A DNA stretch of 64,000 bases. It comes from Monomorium pharaonis (taxonomy: Eukaryota > Arthropoda > Insecta > Hymenoptera > Formicidae). The translations under genes and the position numbers were made by a program. The notes below the pieces were generated by a model that was given only the letters and a program-made list of their open reading frames with translations, made no database searches and was not told where the DNA came from. This document shows positions 1 to 13,300 of this stretch, in pieces. The first letter of the stretch is position 1. The number at the start of each line of letters is the position of its first letter. Where the stretch lies: positions 8,370,510-8,434,509 of the forward strand of contig NC_050468.1 of the NCBI RefSeq assembly GCF_013373865.1, read 5' to 3'.

Positions 1-1196
1 ATTTATATGTATATATCGCTAAATAATAAATAAAATTAATAAATGTATTTACACGTAGAGTTTTAATTATAATAAATTTACGTTGCTCACGTTTCGAAGA
101 AAGAGAGATATGTGCAAGAGGTGGGGAAGAAACGGAATGCGAATAAATGTCGATTGCGAGCACAGCCTTGGCTACTTGCCACTGATCGAATTCAGTTAAA
201 TGTTACTACGTTATACATAAAGATTCGTAAAAGTATCTTTGACGTAAGGCGTGACGTTTCTCGGCTTTACATCAACCACATTCGTTCCTGTCAATGAAAA
301 AACCGCGTACTTACGCATGGAATGCCGTTCGTTACAAAAGCCCATGGCATGACGGTGAACGCGACCGGTCGCGTCGCTTTTCTCCGACTTTCATTTCACT
401 TGCAATCTTATCGTGAGACCCGCACAAACTGCCTAGGTCGACAGGAGCGATCTGAATTAACAGTATTATTTCTCATCGTTACATTAGAGGAGAGAAGACG
501 GTTAGGGACTAAATGTGTGGTTATAAAATTTACGATATTTTGTATACTTGGTGTTGAATTACCGTCGCAATTAGTTCTGTACATACTATTTAGACGTTTT
601 TCTCTTTTCAGTAAAATATTAATTATTATATGTTCGTTATGTATATCCAAAGAATTTCTATTATACATGATTGGTAGAACATTATGGATGACAAACTTGT
701 ACCGACAAGAATTATGTCACATAAATATTTACCGAGTTATTTAAATAAAACAAAATTGTGTTTATAACCCCGTTCTCTGCGCTTTAACTTACGTATAAAA
801 TAAAAAGAGAATTTATTGCATTTCTCGAAAAAGATATAATGCTCATGTCTCTGCAACTCTCAGAAAATATAAAATGTAAGCGTTACAAATGTTATAGTTA
901 TAAATATGAAAAAGATTCGAGTAATATTTTGTTTATATAGTTCACAATTAGTTCTAACAAAGTTCAATAGTCGCATTAAATTAATTCGGACATTATTGTT
1001 CAAATAGGCGGCATGTAGCAATAAAGACGCCAATGAACGATTGGCGAAACGGTATGAATATAAAAGAGATTCCGCAACGGACTGATTTGCCAACCAATTT
1101 TAACGATGATTTGTATCATTGCGTTCAATTAGATCATTTGGATGCGCATATTGTCGGAATATAAAATATTGTTAGACGTTTCTCAGTCGGCGGACT

Positions 1197-1318
1197 TACG
1201 TCAAGCAGCATTTAGCGAATTACAAACTAGGAAGCTACGCTGATTGACCTTGTGACGTCGTTCTACTCGAGAATGAGAAAATTAGCTGACGTAGTCTACG
1301 TACTCGCCAATGACGTAG
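1197..1318. promoter_or_regulatory. Cluster of CRE-like TGACGT sites
   Basis: Four TGACGT cores on the two strands: TACGTCA at 1197-1203, TGACGTCG at 1253-1260, TGACGTAG at 1287-1294 and TGACGTAG at 1311-1318. Two more, about 12 bp apart, lie near 240-257. They match half-sites for CREB/ATF/XBP1-type bZIP proteins. Function is not shown. Confidence 0.22.
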
Positions 1319-3530
1319 AGGTTAGTACAAGATAATAGATAAACTAATCGGAAGCCAATCAATGTCAAAGTGACCGGCACACCATGGGGTACTAAAATGA
1401 CGAATCGTTCTCTTCTCGATATGATAGTTAATAATCGAGCCAATATGTCGTTGTTGACTTCTATTATTACCGTCTATCACAGGAGTTATGTACAGAGAGC
1501 CATTATATTTATTTTTGCAAGCATACTGGCTAACCGTAGACATTTCTCATCTTAAAGCATAGAAACAAGTCTGAAATAATTGTCGTCTAATAAATTCGTT
1601 CAACATAATCAGAAATGTCTTGCAATAAATAGATAATACCAATAAATATCAAAAGAACAATAAAATTTAAACTTGTACATTAGTTTGTTAAAGTTCAAGA
1701 ATGCAAAATCTTATTATTTGTCTTATAAAGCAAATTTTAGTAAAAATTAATGTTAAAACATTTAATCAATATTCAATTAATCTTCCATAAGATAAATTTG
1801 GATATAAAAAATAAAAAATATGGAATACTGCTTAAAGAATGTAATCTTACTTACCTTATATTTCTGTGATTGTAAGTCTGGGTAGATCAGCAAAACGACA
1901 GCAAAAAAAGTGCAATGAGTAATATTATCCAGCACTTCCATAGATCGTTTATCACATGGCAGAAAGAAATTCATTAATAATTGCTACTTTTTATTATATA
2001 TTAAAGAGATGATTAAAGTATGATATAAATATAGATATGAATATTATAAATAGTTCAGAAAAAACTAAAGAATATACATTATATTGGTAATTAAAATTAT
2101 TCTGTAATCATATAATTCTTACAGCTAATCTGATTAATAGGAATTATTTCGTTCACAAATATAATGTAAATATCAAGTTTATCTTGATAATGGTTTAAAT
2201 ACGATAAAAAAAACATTAGATTATAATTCAAAATACTAATTATTCAGATAAAATAAACAAAAATATAACATATACATATAATTAATAATATAATTAAAGT
2301 TTCTGATGAAACGAGAAAAATTTATTATTTAAATGTTTTATTTTTGTGGAAGGGAAAGGCCAAAATAACAACGCCAATTCAATTATTTTGTAATAATAAA
2401 ATGTATTAAATAGATAGTGGCAATACTTATCAAACTACAGTTTTTTGTATTACATGAGACTTCAGCTCCGTATACTCCGTGTATACCGAAGCGTGTTATC
2501 TTGTATAACAAAACAAAAGAAAAAAGATCATCGGGGAGAGGAAACAGTCGGCTGATGGTCTCGAAGTGGAAAAACCGAAATAGAACCAAATGAAAAATTC
2601 AAATCAAAGAATCGACACACACTATCTTCTCCCCCTTTTTTTTTACCCGAGGTCCCTCTTCGAGACGAACGGCACTCCCGATCCCTCTTCCCGTCACAAT
2701 TCTTTTCATAAGCCCACGAGTCCACGTGACAACGAAAATCTAAACGCATTTCACGGTTATCATTGGTTAGGTGGTCCCTTTGTGGATTAGACCGAAGCCG
2801 TTCGAGAATACCTGTTCAGAGATGAATCTATCCTATCTTTCGCAGAACTTTCAATCGCGATCGCCAATCGTTCTTGATTCTGTCAAAAGTATCGTTTGTT
2901 CATCTAAAATCAATTTCCTATCACGGAAGTATACATAAAGTCAAACGAATTTACGACTCAAACAAATCAAACCGTTCAAATAAAGTTTAAAAAAAAAAGA
3001 AGAAGGAAAAGGCGACCGTGACAAGTTCAAGGTATATAGGACGGAGAACAGCGGCAACACTGTCTCTGCACTGTGGTACTCGAACGACTTCCGCCAGCCT
3101 ATCAATTGGCTCCCGTTATTTCATTTCGATTGTCGCACAAATCTATAATATATATTTAGTATGTATCACCGAAGACACTTTTCTTTTCACAGCTGAATAT
3201 CTTGCGCGCGAGAGAATCCCTTTCTCCCGTGCGCGAGGATAATTGGCCGTGTATCACATTTAAGGCGTTAAGTATACGCGGAAAGCTTTCGCTTTCCTTT
3301 CTGTTTTTCGCTCTCGCCGTGCCTCCCGGCGAATATCTTTTTCCGCTGGGAAACGAAATGCGCTGGCCGACGAAAGGAAATCGGAAAAGGGACTCGGAAG
3401 CGTTACAAAGGAAGAAACGGGCCGCGAAAACGTACGCGGGGTGTCTGTCGCGTATATGTGTACGTTGGTGAATGCGTATGTGCATGTACATACATATATT
3501 TATAATATATACATACACATATGCATTACG

Positions 3531-3566
3531 TGTATGTGTGTGTGTATGCGTGTGTATGTGTGTGCA
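3531..3566. repeat. TG-rich simple tract
   Basis: Imperfect TG repeat with TATG and TGCG interruptions, preceded by TACATA-rich sequence from 3481. Confidence 0.8.
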
Positions 3567-6161
3567 CAGGCAGGATATATCGGTTTCCTCTGAGAGCCAA
3601 GAGATCGACCTGTTTCATAATTAACATCGTAACGCGCATTTTTTTTATCTTTAGCATGTATCTAATCTGTGAAGGCGCAGTATAAAATATTGTATATAAA
3701 TATATAAATACTTGATTGAAAAAATAAATATATTAAATTAAAAAAGAGACATACACGTAAGATAATTATTTGTTATTTTAATTATTTTATTCTTAGATAT
3801 TTACGCGCAGAAGAGAATATTAGATATTTGATATGCAGGTCAAGTCTATAGGAGGATAAACGCGAGACTGACTGGATACACGTGGAGTTCATTTGGTGCG
3901 TCCGATCATTAACCCTTTAGTTGCGATACATAAAAAGTTTTGTAAATTTGCAATAGACGAAATGAAAATGCACAGGTACGACATACTGTTCAAATTTACT
4001 CTATTTTCCTATAAATAACTAAAATAAAATAATATTCTCACAAATTAACAACGAGAAAAACTCGAACCGATTACTTATTCCTAAAATTATGTATTCGCTT
4101 TTATCGTGGAATTTTTTAATAAATAACTGAACGTATATGTATGTACGGCAACCAAAGGATTAATAAGTTAATACATTTAAGATCCACAAAATTCACGGAA
4201 AACGAGTATAAATTGCGTTTAATAATTCTTCGAAGAAAAGAACTGAACATATCGATAAATATTATGTGAATCTAAGATAAATAAAAATTTATGAAATCCG
4301 AAAGGAGAGACATTCTTTTCGAAACAAAAATAAGCTAAAAATTTGGCTCTAGCTTTTTTAAGTGACGTATCGAACAAATCTTATTTCGCAAGAAAAGAAC
4401 TATGATGAAGAATAAAAAACATTGAACTCTGAAAAAAAATAATTATAATTCAAAAATAATAATAATATATTTAACTTGCAATAATTTAAATAAAATAGTT
4501 GAAAATGTAATTTATTATAAAAAAAAAGGAATTTCTTGAATGTGAAAATGCCGATCTTAGTGATGAAAACAGAAACACTTTTGCTTTTCACAAAAAAAGG
4601 AAACAAAAATTTGCATGCACATTTATTTCCGTAAAAAAGAATCTACGCAGGTCCAGCTAAAATCGAAGATGAACGTAAAGGGTCAAGAATCGGCAATTTC
4701 CGTTTCGTTCGGCAATTAGAATCGAATGCGGCGTCTCGGAACGCATTTTCGGAACTCCAATCGATACGTCAGCTGTTGTGCTTTAATCGGGATGCCGCCG
4801 TCGCTTCTGTCAACTCCCGACAACAATGTCCATAACAGACAACGTCGAATATTCGCAATTTTTCTTTCTAATTAAGATAGTTATTCTGTACTTTTTCCTG
4901 ACCCCTTTGATCCTCTTACGAGACCTGGGCGTCTTGCAACTTGTCTCTGCGTAAGGAGAGACTTTCACTCTTCGCGTCTGTCTCAGTCTGTCCTCGTCTC
5001 ACTCCCTCTCTCTGTTTCCGTCCCCGATTTCTAATTGCATGACTGGTACAACGATGAGGATCGAAGGCGTTATTTTAGTAGTGTTTCAATTGCATTTTCC
5101 CTCGCGCAAAAAAAATTTAACACTCGCAATAGTATACCTCGCGCAATTAGAACTAAATGTTACCGTCTGATTTCAAAATTATAACTTAAAAATTAACTTG
5201 AAAACTTTTTTCTTTTCCGGTCTATTTTTAAGTTTTTCTTTGATTTTATTACGTAAACAGTTTTTCAAGTTTAAATTAAAAAATCTTATTTTAGACGTTA
5301 CGTTGTCTTATTAGAATCTAGTTAGAAGTTGAAAATTTTTCAAGCTAAAAAAACTCATCATTTAATACTAATTGTATATTGAGAATCTGAATATAACAAA
5401 TGTCCAAAAATAAATATTTTTTTAATTAACAGTTATTTTTAAATAAATATATTAAATAAATAAAATAAGCGCGCGCGGTGCATCAATTTTTAATCGCTTG
5501 AATTTCACATTATACCTTAGTTTTTTTATATTTATAAACGAGATGAAATGCAATCGTTATTCATAACGTTTTCAATTAGCCAATTAGTCCTCATGTTTCG
5601 TTCCTGTAAGCAATAGCAAGATTTATTCTGATTTTCGCAATAACACGCATTATCCTTTTATTACCGCTCGCATTTTGGGCATAAGCTGCTTGAATGCGCG
5701 CAACTTACAACAATTAGACGCACAATGTCCCCTCCCTTCTGTGTTTCTGAAATGTAATATAATAGGGCCATATCCTAGTTTTGAGTGTTGCTAAGTTCCA
5801 AGATTTTTTTTTATAAATTTAATTCTAAATAAAATTATTTAAAATAAAAAAAATGTTAATAAAAACCTTGGCAGCACTCAAAGAAAAAAAATCCCAATAT
5901 AATAAAATCAGAAGGTACAGAATTATCTTATTCACAGTACTCAGTTACTGTAACGTTACATTTCTTATTTATGTGCGGCCAAAACGCGAGCGGCAAGGAG
6001 AAAGAATAAAATGTCAATTTGAAAATTGTGACTAAATTCCATCAGTCAAAGCGTTAATAATGCGAATCGTCATAAAGTGTATGCAATATAACCACTAATA
6101 ATTTTGAAGTTATATATATAGCACAAACTATATACAATTGATTATAAATAGTACTTTTTTT

Positions 6162-6167
6162 TTTATT
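6162..6167 (-). terminator. Candidate polyadenylation signal AATAAA for Tis11
   Basis: Plus-strand TTTATT, read AATAAA on the minus strand, within an A-rich context. It is the first canonical hexamer after the stop codon at 9152. Weaker ATTAAA hexamers lie upstream at 7914-7919 and 7079-7084. Confidence 0.35.
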
Positions 6168-6476
6168 CTGCGACGACGGCGATAAGAGGTATGGAATCGA
6201 CTGACGAGGAGGAATGACTGCTGCTAAATAGAACAGATTTACCGATGAAAATAATAATATACATAGTAATAATAATATAATAATGACGCAATAGCAATAT
6301 ATTAGAATGTTGTCGATACGATCGTGTATCGGTGACGATCGGTGCATCTTGTGGCGGGATAGGGAAGCACTCGCGTTTATATTTATAGGGAAAAAAGAAA
6401 AGAAGAAACAAAGAGGCAATCGCGGCAGAACCTACAGCTCATTGCTTGGGACACTGATTATGAGTGATATTACTAG

Positions 6477-6480
<4 letters not shown>

Positions 6481-6526
<46 letters not shown>
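6481..6526. repeat. (TAA)15 microsatellite
   Basis: Uninterrupted TAA trinucleotide repeat, followed to about 6612 by degenerate TAA/ATA repeats. It lies in the putative Tis11 3' UTR. Confidence 0.95.
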
Positions 6527-6527
<1 letters not shown>

Positions 6528-7446
6528 TAATGATATAAAGTAATAATTATAATAATTAGTTAATAATTAATAATAATAAAAATAATTATATTAATAATAA
6601 TAATAATATAATAAAGTAAATCTATAATAACAAAATTGAATCCAAGTATAAATTAAACGAAAACAGCTATAAGCATCAGAGTGTAGCGCTTATATACAGA
6701 ATGATATCGATTTTCGAAAACCACGTCAGTTTGTAGGCGCTTGTAATTATTTGAAGTTATTAATTTACGTCGAAGCGACGCGGGGTCGGCGTTTTCCCGT
6801 CGAGATATGCGGGATTTTTTTTTCAATTTTAGATCTGTGTCTTGAGCGAAGTGTCAAACAAATATCAAAAATGTCTCTTCGAGAAATCACGCGGCCCGCG
6901 CGAGCGTTCCGACTTCCGCCTCTCACGCTATTTTCTTTCTTTTTCTCTCTTCGTTCATTCATCTATTTCATTCGATCTCATCATTTCCTCTCACACTCCG
7001 TTATTCTTTGCATTATTATTATTATAGCATACTTTTTATAATAGTAAATATTTCTATATGCAATAGTTACCATATTTTTTTAATATAGTATTACAGGTAT
7101 CACATTTTTTTTTTGTTGGGAAAGGGCAATACATACGAAATAAATCGGCATCACCATAGCTCTGTCGTTCGCGCCGAAGTGAGTCTCTCTCTCTCTCCTC
7201 GTCGCGATCATGATTGCAACATATATCATTAAATACGTAACATATATACGTGTATATTAAACAAAAATGAAAGGCAGAAGTCAACGAGCCTCGCGACGAG
7301 AAAGAAGTGTTTTCTTCCATCCGAGAAGGAGAACGCCAGTCAGATAATGGCATAAGCGTTCCGAACAATTCGATCACATGAAATGTAGCTTTTCTTTCTC
7401 GGTGTGTTTATGTGGTCTGTATGTATTTTGTATATATCTTATAAAA

Positions 7447-7454
7447 TATATACA
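7447..7454 (-). promoter_or_regulatory. Pumilio-type response element UGUAUAUA in the putative 3' UTR
   Basis: Plus-strand TATATACA reads TGTATATA in the Tis11 sense, matching the known UGUANAUA PUF-binding consensus. A second copy is at 6692-6699. The DNA is AT-rich, so chance matches are possible. Confidence 0.25.
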
Positions 7455-9151
7455 GGTAAAATATATCTACTTTATCGTACACTTATTCTGCCCAAACGCA
7501 ACATACACCCAATCACACTAGTTTCTCTCATTATTGTCCAGCTGATTCCTTTCAACTTTCTCTCTCTTTCTCTCACGCTCATTCAGAATTATCATTCTCT
7601 CCCATCTTTCATACCGTGTAGCCTATACTTTGTAATATGGAAGACAATCGAAGTTTACAAAAGGCACTCACTTTTTGTTTGCGTTATCGCACTGAAAACG
7701 GCGTCGCTGTGTGAAATTTTTCTAAAGAGAAAAAGTAACTGCTACCTGATTATTTTTCACATGACTGATAAAACAAAAGAAAAAAAGAAAAAATAATTCT
7801 AAAACTACTCTACAGTCTTAGCTTTACAGTCAATTTATGAAAATTGTCAGAAAGAAAATCTTTTGTTTTAACAAAAACATGAACGTTCGTTTTAAAACAG
7901 GGTCACACATGTGTTTAATAATAGAACTGAATCATTTTTGCCTTATGCAAATATAATATAAAACAAAGGAAACATATTGTCACGAGTGTTCGCGCCGCCA
8001 ATCGATCTCGCGATGCGTCCAATATTTCTTCAGACCAATGGGAGCGACTGTGATAAAAACGGCAGTCACGATAAAACGTGTTCAATCCAGAAATGTAATT
8101 TTATGATAACCGCTTTACGGCAAACGGCGCCGTTTACAGTGCATTAATTGGCTTCACGTGTCTCTCTCGCTCTCTCTCACTTTCATTCACTCACTCATTC
8201 ACTCTGCCATATACTTCCCTCTCCTATTCGCTCTTTCTCTCTCTTTGATTCTTTCGCTTGCTCGCTGGAGTGGTTATTCTTGCCTCTCCTTTCACTCTCG
8301 AGACAACTTTCCCCACCCTTGCTCCTTCGGAGAAGAAACTCGACAAAACGTATATGTAATCGTATATGTTATTTGGATATTGCAACATTTTACCTGCCCC
8401 GGATTTAACGACGCCGCTGTGTTCGTGGCTCGAAAATCCAACGAACGAAGGCGACGGACATGAATAGAGTACGGATTCGTGGGGGACGATCGGAAGGCGT
8501 AACGAGGATCTACCAAGTGAGATCAATGAACAACTCGCTCGGAGGAAAGTCATATTTCGGAATAAATTTGCGCTTGGTATCCTCTGCCACCTGCTGATCT
8601 AACCATACAGAACCCTCTCCTCCCTCTTTTCTTATACCTTCAATCATTTTCATGTTCGAGCCGGAACGAGGACTGAGACTTCCGGGTGATCTCACTTTTC
8701 TGCTAAAAAGTCATTTGCGTCTAACGATAGAATATGAGAAAGAAGACGAAAAAGAAAGAATAAGATGATAAATATGCACTAATAATATGATAATATACGT
8801 AGTAATATAGTAATATATTACAATAGTACGATGATATATATATGAAGATTATGGTTATAATAATATATAAAAAAAGGAAAGATGTAGGATAATGAAACCT
8901 GACGTGTGCCTAAAATGTTTTTCAGGAAAAACGAGCGATTACAGATGAGGGAAACCGCATCACGCAAATGGCGCGCTACCGCGTGCGTGAAAGAAGAAAA
9001 AAGACGTTAATTCCATCGATAGAATCTACTGCGAAGAAGCCCAAATTTCGAGTCAATTCACGTGAAAATTCTTTTTTTTTTTCCCCTATGCCAAGCAAGA
9101 TTCGTCGAAAAATTCTCGTCTCTTTTCTTTACGGTTCGCGCGGCGACCGCT

Positions 9152-10312
9152 CTAGATCTTGAGGTTATCGAAGTCGCTCAGAGTGCTGCTGATCCTATTA
9201 AATACCGGCAACCTGGATTCCGTGTTAGGTGACAACGGAGAGGGAGTCCTGGGTGTTACCTCGTCGGAGGTGAGGGGACTGCATACGCCGTTATTGCGTG
9301 GGCTCGGGCTTTGTCTCGAGCAAGCGAGCAGACTGAAGTCTTGACCAAAACTAAAAGGCGTCGTTTGTAGATTTGTGCACGAAACCGTTTGCTGGTTGCA
9401 GTCGTCGCTAAAAAAGCTCGCCATGGAGTTCGTCGGCGATTGACTGAGGCTAGATGACGGGGAAACCGAATCGGCGGAGCTGCCGAGCGAGAACGTCGGG
9501 CTGAGATTGAGCGGTTTTGGCTTCGTCGCCCCGATTACCGAATTTACGGTGTTCACCTGATGATGATGATGATGAACCGGATGATGATGACTCGTGGCCA
9601 GGCTCAGCGACGACGTTCGTAGCAGCGGCGGCTGATTGAAACCATTCGCGCTGGTACTGCCGAGGCTCAATGAATTTGTCCGCATGAGGTTCGACGTGGA
9701 AGCGGTAGCTGCGGTGAAGGCCGCATGCGACGACGCGAGTTGCTCGAGCAAGCTGACGTTGACGCTGACGTTGTTGGTAGTGGGGCTATTGTTGACGGCG
9801 GTGCCGTTGCCGGCCGCCGACGCCACCGCGGCAGCCGCGCTCATCAGTGGATTCAGGTTGACGATGTTGGGCTGCGTCGAGCCCAGTTGGGCGCTCACCT
9901 TCTGATTGTGTATACGCGCTTCCTCGAAATTGTGGATGAAGTGACAGCGCGGCCCGTACGGGCAGAAGCCAATCGTGTGGAAGGTGCGGCACAGCTCGGT
10001 CTTGTACTTTGGATGGCGCGCCAGGTTGCGCAACTCGCCGTAGCCATGCGCGAACTGGCATTTATCGCCGTATTTACACGAGCCGTTCTCCTCGTACGGC
10101 CGGCAGAGCTCCGTCTTGTAGCGCGACGTCGGCTCGCTCACGCTACGGTCCAGCTTTCGATGTTGCTCGATTAATGTGCTCATCAGGGAAGTGTAGCTGC
10201 GTTTCAGGGGCGCGTGCCCGTTGCCGATGTTGTTGCCGCCGGCGGTGCTGCCATTCGTGGCGCCCGTCGTCGTCGGAGATGACGACTCCTTCGCCTTAGC
10301 CGAGGCTGCATT
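9152..10312 (-). CDS. Tis11: Tis11 terminal coding exon: tandem CCCH zinc-finger mRNA-decay factor (ZFP36/TTP family)
   Basis: Seen: an open frame of 386 codons plus TAG, entered from a good acceptor (pyrimidine tract, then GATTACAG) at 10320-10313. Residues are numbered in the joined 406-residue protein. Finger 1 is C90-x8-C99-x5-C105-x3-H109 and finger 2 is C128-x8-C137-x5-C143-x3-H147, each led by the family motif YKTELCR. RSVSEP (76-81) just before the fingers is a 14-3-3-type phosphosite in the place of the ZFP36L1 Akt site. RTNSLS (231-236) and RTSSLS (252-257) are further RxxS sites. An Ala-rich stretch and a His run (262-271) are low complexity. RLPVFNRIS (387-395) is the family CNOT1-binding motif. 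Known for the family: the fingers bind UAUUUAU in mRNA 3' UTRs and recruit CCR4-NOT deadenylase in the cytoplasm. An internal Met at 10183 (Met64) could start a 343-residue form, but the upstream 43 codons are open in frame and join exon 1 in phase. The exon is much more GC-rich than its surroundings. Confidence 0.97.
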   Translation of the reverse strand, partial: NAASAKAKESSSPTTTGATNGSTAGGNNIGNGHAPLKRSYTSLMSTLIEQHRKLDRSVSEPTSRYKTELCRPYEENGSCKYGDKCQFAHGYGELRNLARHPKYKTELCRTFHTIGFCPYGPRCHFIHNFEEARIHNQKVSAQLGSTQPNIVNLNPLMSAAAAVASAAGNGTAVNNSPTTNNVSVNVSLLEQLASSHAAFTAATASTSNLMRTNSLSLGSTSANGFNQPPLLRTSSLSLATSHHHPVHHHHHQVNTVNSVIGATKPKPLNLSPTFSLGSSADSVSPSSSLSQSPTNSMASFFSDDCNQQTVSCTNLQTTPFSFGQDFSLLACSRQSPSPRNNGVCSPLTSDEVTPRTPSPLSPNTESRLPVFNRISSTLSDFDNLKI

Positions 10313-13300
10313 CTGTAATCAGAAGGGAAGAAGCGCGCTCGGTTAATCGTGACAATTTTGAAATTGCAGTTATTCACGCGCGACACCGCGACGGTAGACG
10401 TATAATGGGCGGAGAGGTGCCGCGCGAGTAATTTGACGCTTGAAATGGCGGCGCGGATGATAATCGAGCCGCTTCGCGACTCGTCATCGTTGCCGACGAG
10501 AGATAGCGTGTCGAACAGACCGGTGCACGGTGCGGCGCGGCGCGGCGCGGCGGCATGTCGCCGCTGGCATGATCGTTCGTTTCAATAGGGACTCAAACAA
10601 TACGTCGTTTGCCTGGAAAACGGAAGGCAGACAGTTGCGACAGTGCTGACTTATGCAAGTGGTATGAACTTTGGGAAGATTCGAAAGTACTGAAAGTTCC
10701 ATAATTATGCCCAAGTACAACGCGCGCTTTAATTCGACTTTCACTTTATTTTTCAAGAAATTTCTTATACAATGCATACCGATGTGTATATTGTTGCGTG
10801 TGCACGATTAAACTAATAGAGAAAAAAAATAATTGCAGTAATCATAATATTACTATAATGTATAATCTTTTTTGGACCCAATCATATTACTGCACAGTGT
10901 TTAACAGCATAAATTATAGTTTGTTTAATCTATATTAAAGTTTTCATACTCATAATATTGATCTGTATAACTGATTGCTACGTAATTAAAAATAAAAATT
11001 TGAATATAAGTCGTTCTATAAAACAATCATAAGTATCACTATAAGTATATGGTTATTATTACCAATATTACAGTAATAATTAATATTATAAAAATGATAT
11101 TCCTGATTATAATTATTTTACTATACATTTATAGTCACAATATTACACATTTTTTCAGTGTACGTAATAATTGATAATAATAGAATAACATACATTATTG
11201 ATTCACAAATTACTGATAACAAATTTACTGATATATTCAATGTGACTCTACTAAATATCATATACGCAAATATCATATCATTTCTGCATAACAATCGCGA
11301 TATTAGTATAGGTTGCATCAAGAGTTTAAGCTTTTCTTTTAAAATAAAATAATTATGGCAAAATTAAAGATTAATTTAAATTAACTGAAATCTTTAGAAA
11401 TAAATATTAGCATTAACCAATATAGAAGTAGTCATATGCAATATTCTATATAAAATTCAATATGGTATCGTCTCGAGATTATCACAACTAAAATAACGAA
11501 CAAATATTTTTATCGAATGAAAATGATAACGCAGTTCAACGCACTAAAATGGATGTAGGCATATCAAAAAGTCTCAATAAGATCTCATTTATAAGTTCTT
11601 ATCTCTCTTCATGACAGACATCGTCTCTTCTCGACAATAAATAATAGAGAAAATAGAAACTAAAATCAGATAAGATCATAGCGTATCTCAAGTGATGCCA
11701 CTTCAAGTACGATTATGACAATTTTGTTCTATACAAAATTTTTAATTAATTCAAATCTTTTCTTCCCGACCGTGTAGACTATATTTTTCTTAATTACTTC
11801 GATAGCAAGAATAGAGATAAGCATAGATTTAAAGATTGATAACCATAGATTTAAAGAATGATAAATTTTGATAAATAAAAAACAAGTAGATATGTTATAT
11901 ATTTATAATCTTTTATAAACTACTCAAAGTATTTTTGTTCATTATTTTTGACAAAATTTTATTACTCTTTTGCAAAAATGCACATGTTTAAGAAAAACAA
12001 TTCTTATTTTTAAGCTGCGTTGAATGAAAATATTTATAAACTGCTGCTCAATATGATGAATTTAAAATAGTACTTCAAATCTTTTTTAATTATTTTTTAT
12101 TTTTGATAAATACGTGCTACGTCCTAAATTATATTGTTTTTCACATGTACCTAATGTTGGGAAAACAAAAAATACAAAAGACTGTTTACGAGAGAGATTA
12201 AAAAATAAGAAAATGTTTATCAAAGAGTTAATCTAATTCTAATACATGTTTCGCCATTAAGAATAAATCATTGAGACTTACGTGTCTAAAATATATAAAT
12301 ATCACAATGTAACGATTTATTATGCTGTTGATTAATTCGGTAAGATTTTTTTACGATTGATGCACACGAAGGAACATTGACGACACACCTTGTGTATTCT
12401 TTTACCGAAATCACGTGTAACTTTTCTTAGTGATTGCGACTACGATTATTGTCAAGTAACTACACGCTACTAGAAGACATGTTCGAGTAGGTCGTTCTGA
12501 TTCATCGCACGAGATGTTTTCGAAGAAAAAACACTATTATCATAAATTATGTGGGACCAACTTTATATGGGTCTCTCTTTAAGACGCTTTAAATTAACAC
12601 ATATGCATCTCTTAGAAGCATTATAAAAACCTTCCTCGATATGCGTTTAGAATTGAGGTATAAAATTTTGAAATAAAATCACATTTTCAATTGAATCAAG
12701 TAAAAAATAAATAAATTCATAATCGTACATTGTATATACGAGTATGCGTGGAAAATTTCAGAATATTACTATATTATGTGACCATCAGAGGCATGAGTAT
12801 TCATATGTTAATGATCTTTTTCAACATTTACGCAATGTCGATGATACGATAAGTCACGTAAAGTATGAAAGTACAATAATCACATGTAGCCTGACTAAAA
12901 AAAAAAATAACTTGCGAGCAAAACGTGACGCGTACAAGAATCACACATATATACACACACACGCGTGCGTGCGTTGCGATAAATAACCAATCAAATATAT
13001 CGGTAAAACGAGTCGAGATGTCAGAGTACCAAGATTCATAAATTTTTTAAAGAGTTCTTTATAAAACAAGCATATTAAAATTGCACATTTGCGTAGCAAC
13101 GCGAGTTTTGCGTCATTTAATCGACATTAATCATAAAATAATGTGACTGTGTAGGCACACTATTTCCACGCCTCGTTTTTTTTATGAGCAATAATTAGTT
13201 TTCCGCGTATAATGTTAAACATTTTAGAACGTTAGATGTTATCACGAAGGTTATCATCTGAGCTTTTAATCTTCTTTGTATCGTGCAATCTATAGGCGTT

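Larger units (their letters stand above)
1..6139. other. Intergenic AT-rich DNA downstream of Tis11
   Basis: No gene recognised on either strand. Short open frames (for example 322-744) show no domain, repeat or codon pattern suggesting coding. Contents seen: the CRE-like cluster near 1.2 kb, a moderately GC-rich block at 2.5-3.6 kb ending in a TG/TA-rich simple tract, and another at 4.65-5.05 kb. The rest is poly-A/T-rich. Confidence 0.6.
6140..9151 (-). other. Tis11: Probable Tis11 3' untranslated region
   Basis: The first AATAAA downstream of the stop codon on the minus strand is at 6167-6162, which would give a 3' UTR of about 3.0 kb. Weaker ATTAAA signals at 7919-7914 and 7084-7079 could end shorter forms. 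The stretch has no convincing frame of its own. It contains several AUUUA pentamers in mRNA sense (plus-strand TAAAT at 8769, 8563, 7230, 7141, 7045, 6617, 6225 and 6145) and two UGUAUAUA Pumilio-type sites (7454-7447 and 6699-6692). ZFP36-family mRNAs are known to be regulated through their own AU-rich elements, which fits. A (TAA)n tract lies at 6481-6526. The extent is inferred. Confidence 0.42.

Noticed and set aside
322..744. 140-codon plus-strand frame with hydrophobic stretch
   Set aside because: Hydrophobicity comes from AT-rich codons. No signal peptide, family motif or supporting signals.
9725..10174. 149-codon plus-strand frame across the zinc fingers
   Set aside because: Antisense shadow of the Tis11 exon, caused by its GC-rich codon use.
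10120..10183. Met64 (ATG at 10183) as the start of Tis11
   Set aside because: The frame is open upstream to a good acceptor and joins a family-like exon 1 in phase, so this Met is probably internal. An isoform starting here is not excluded.
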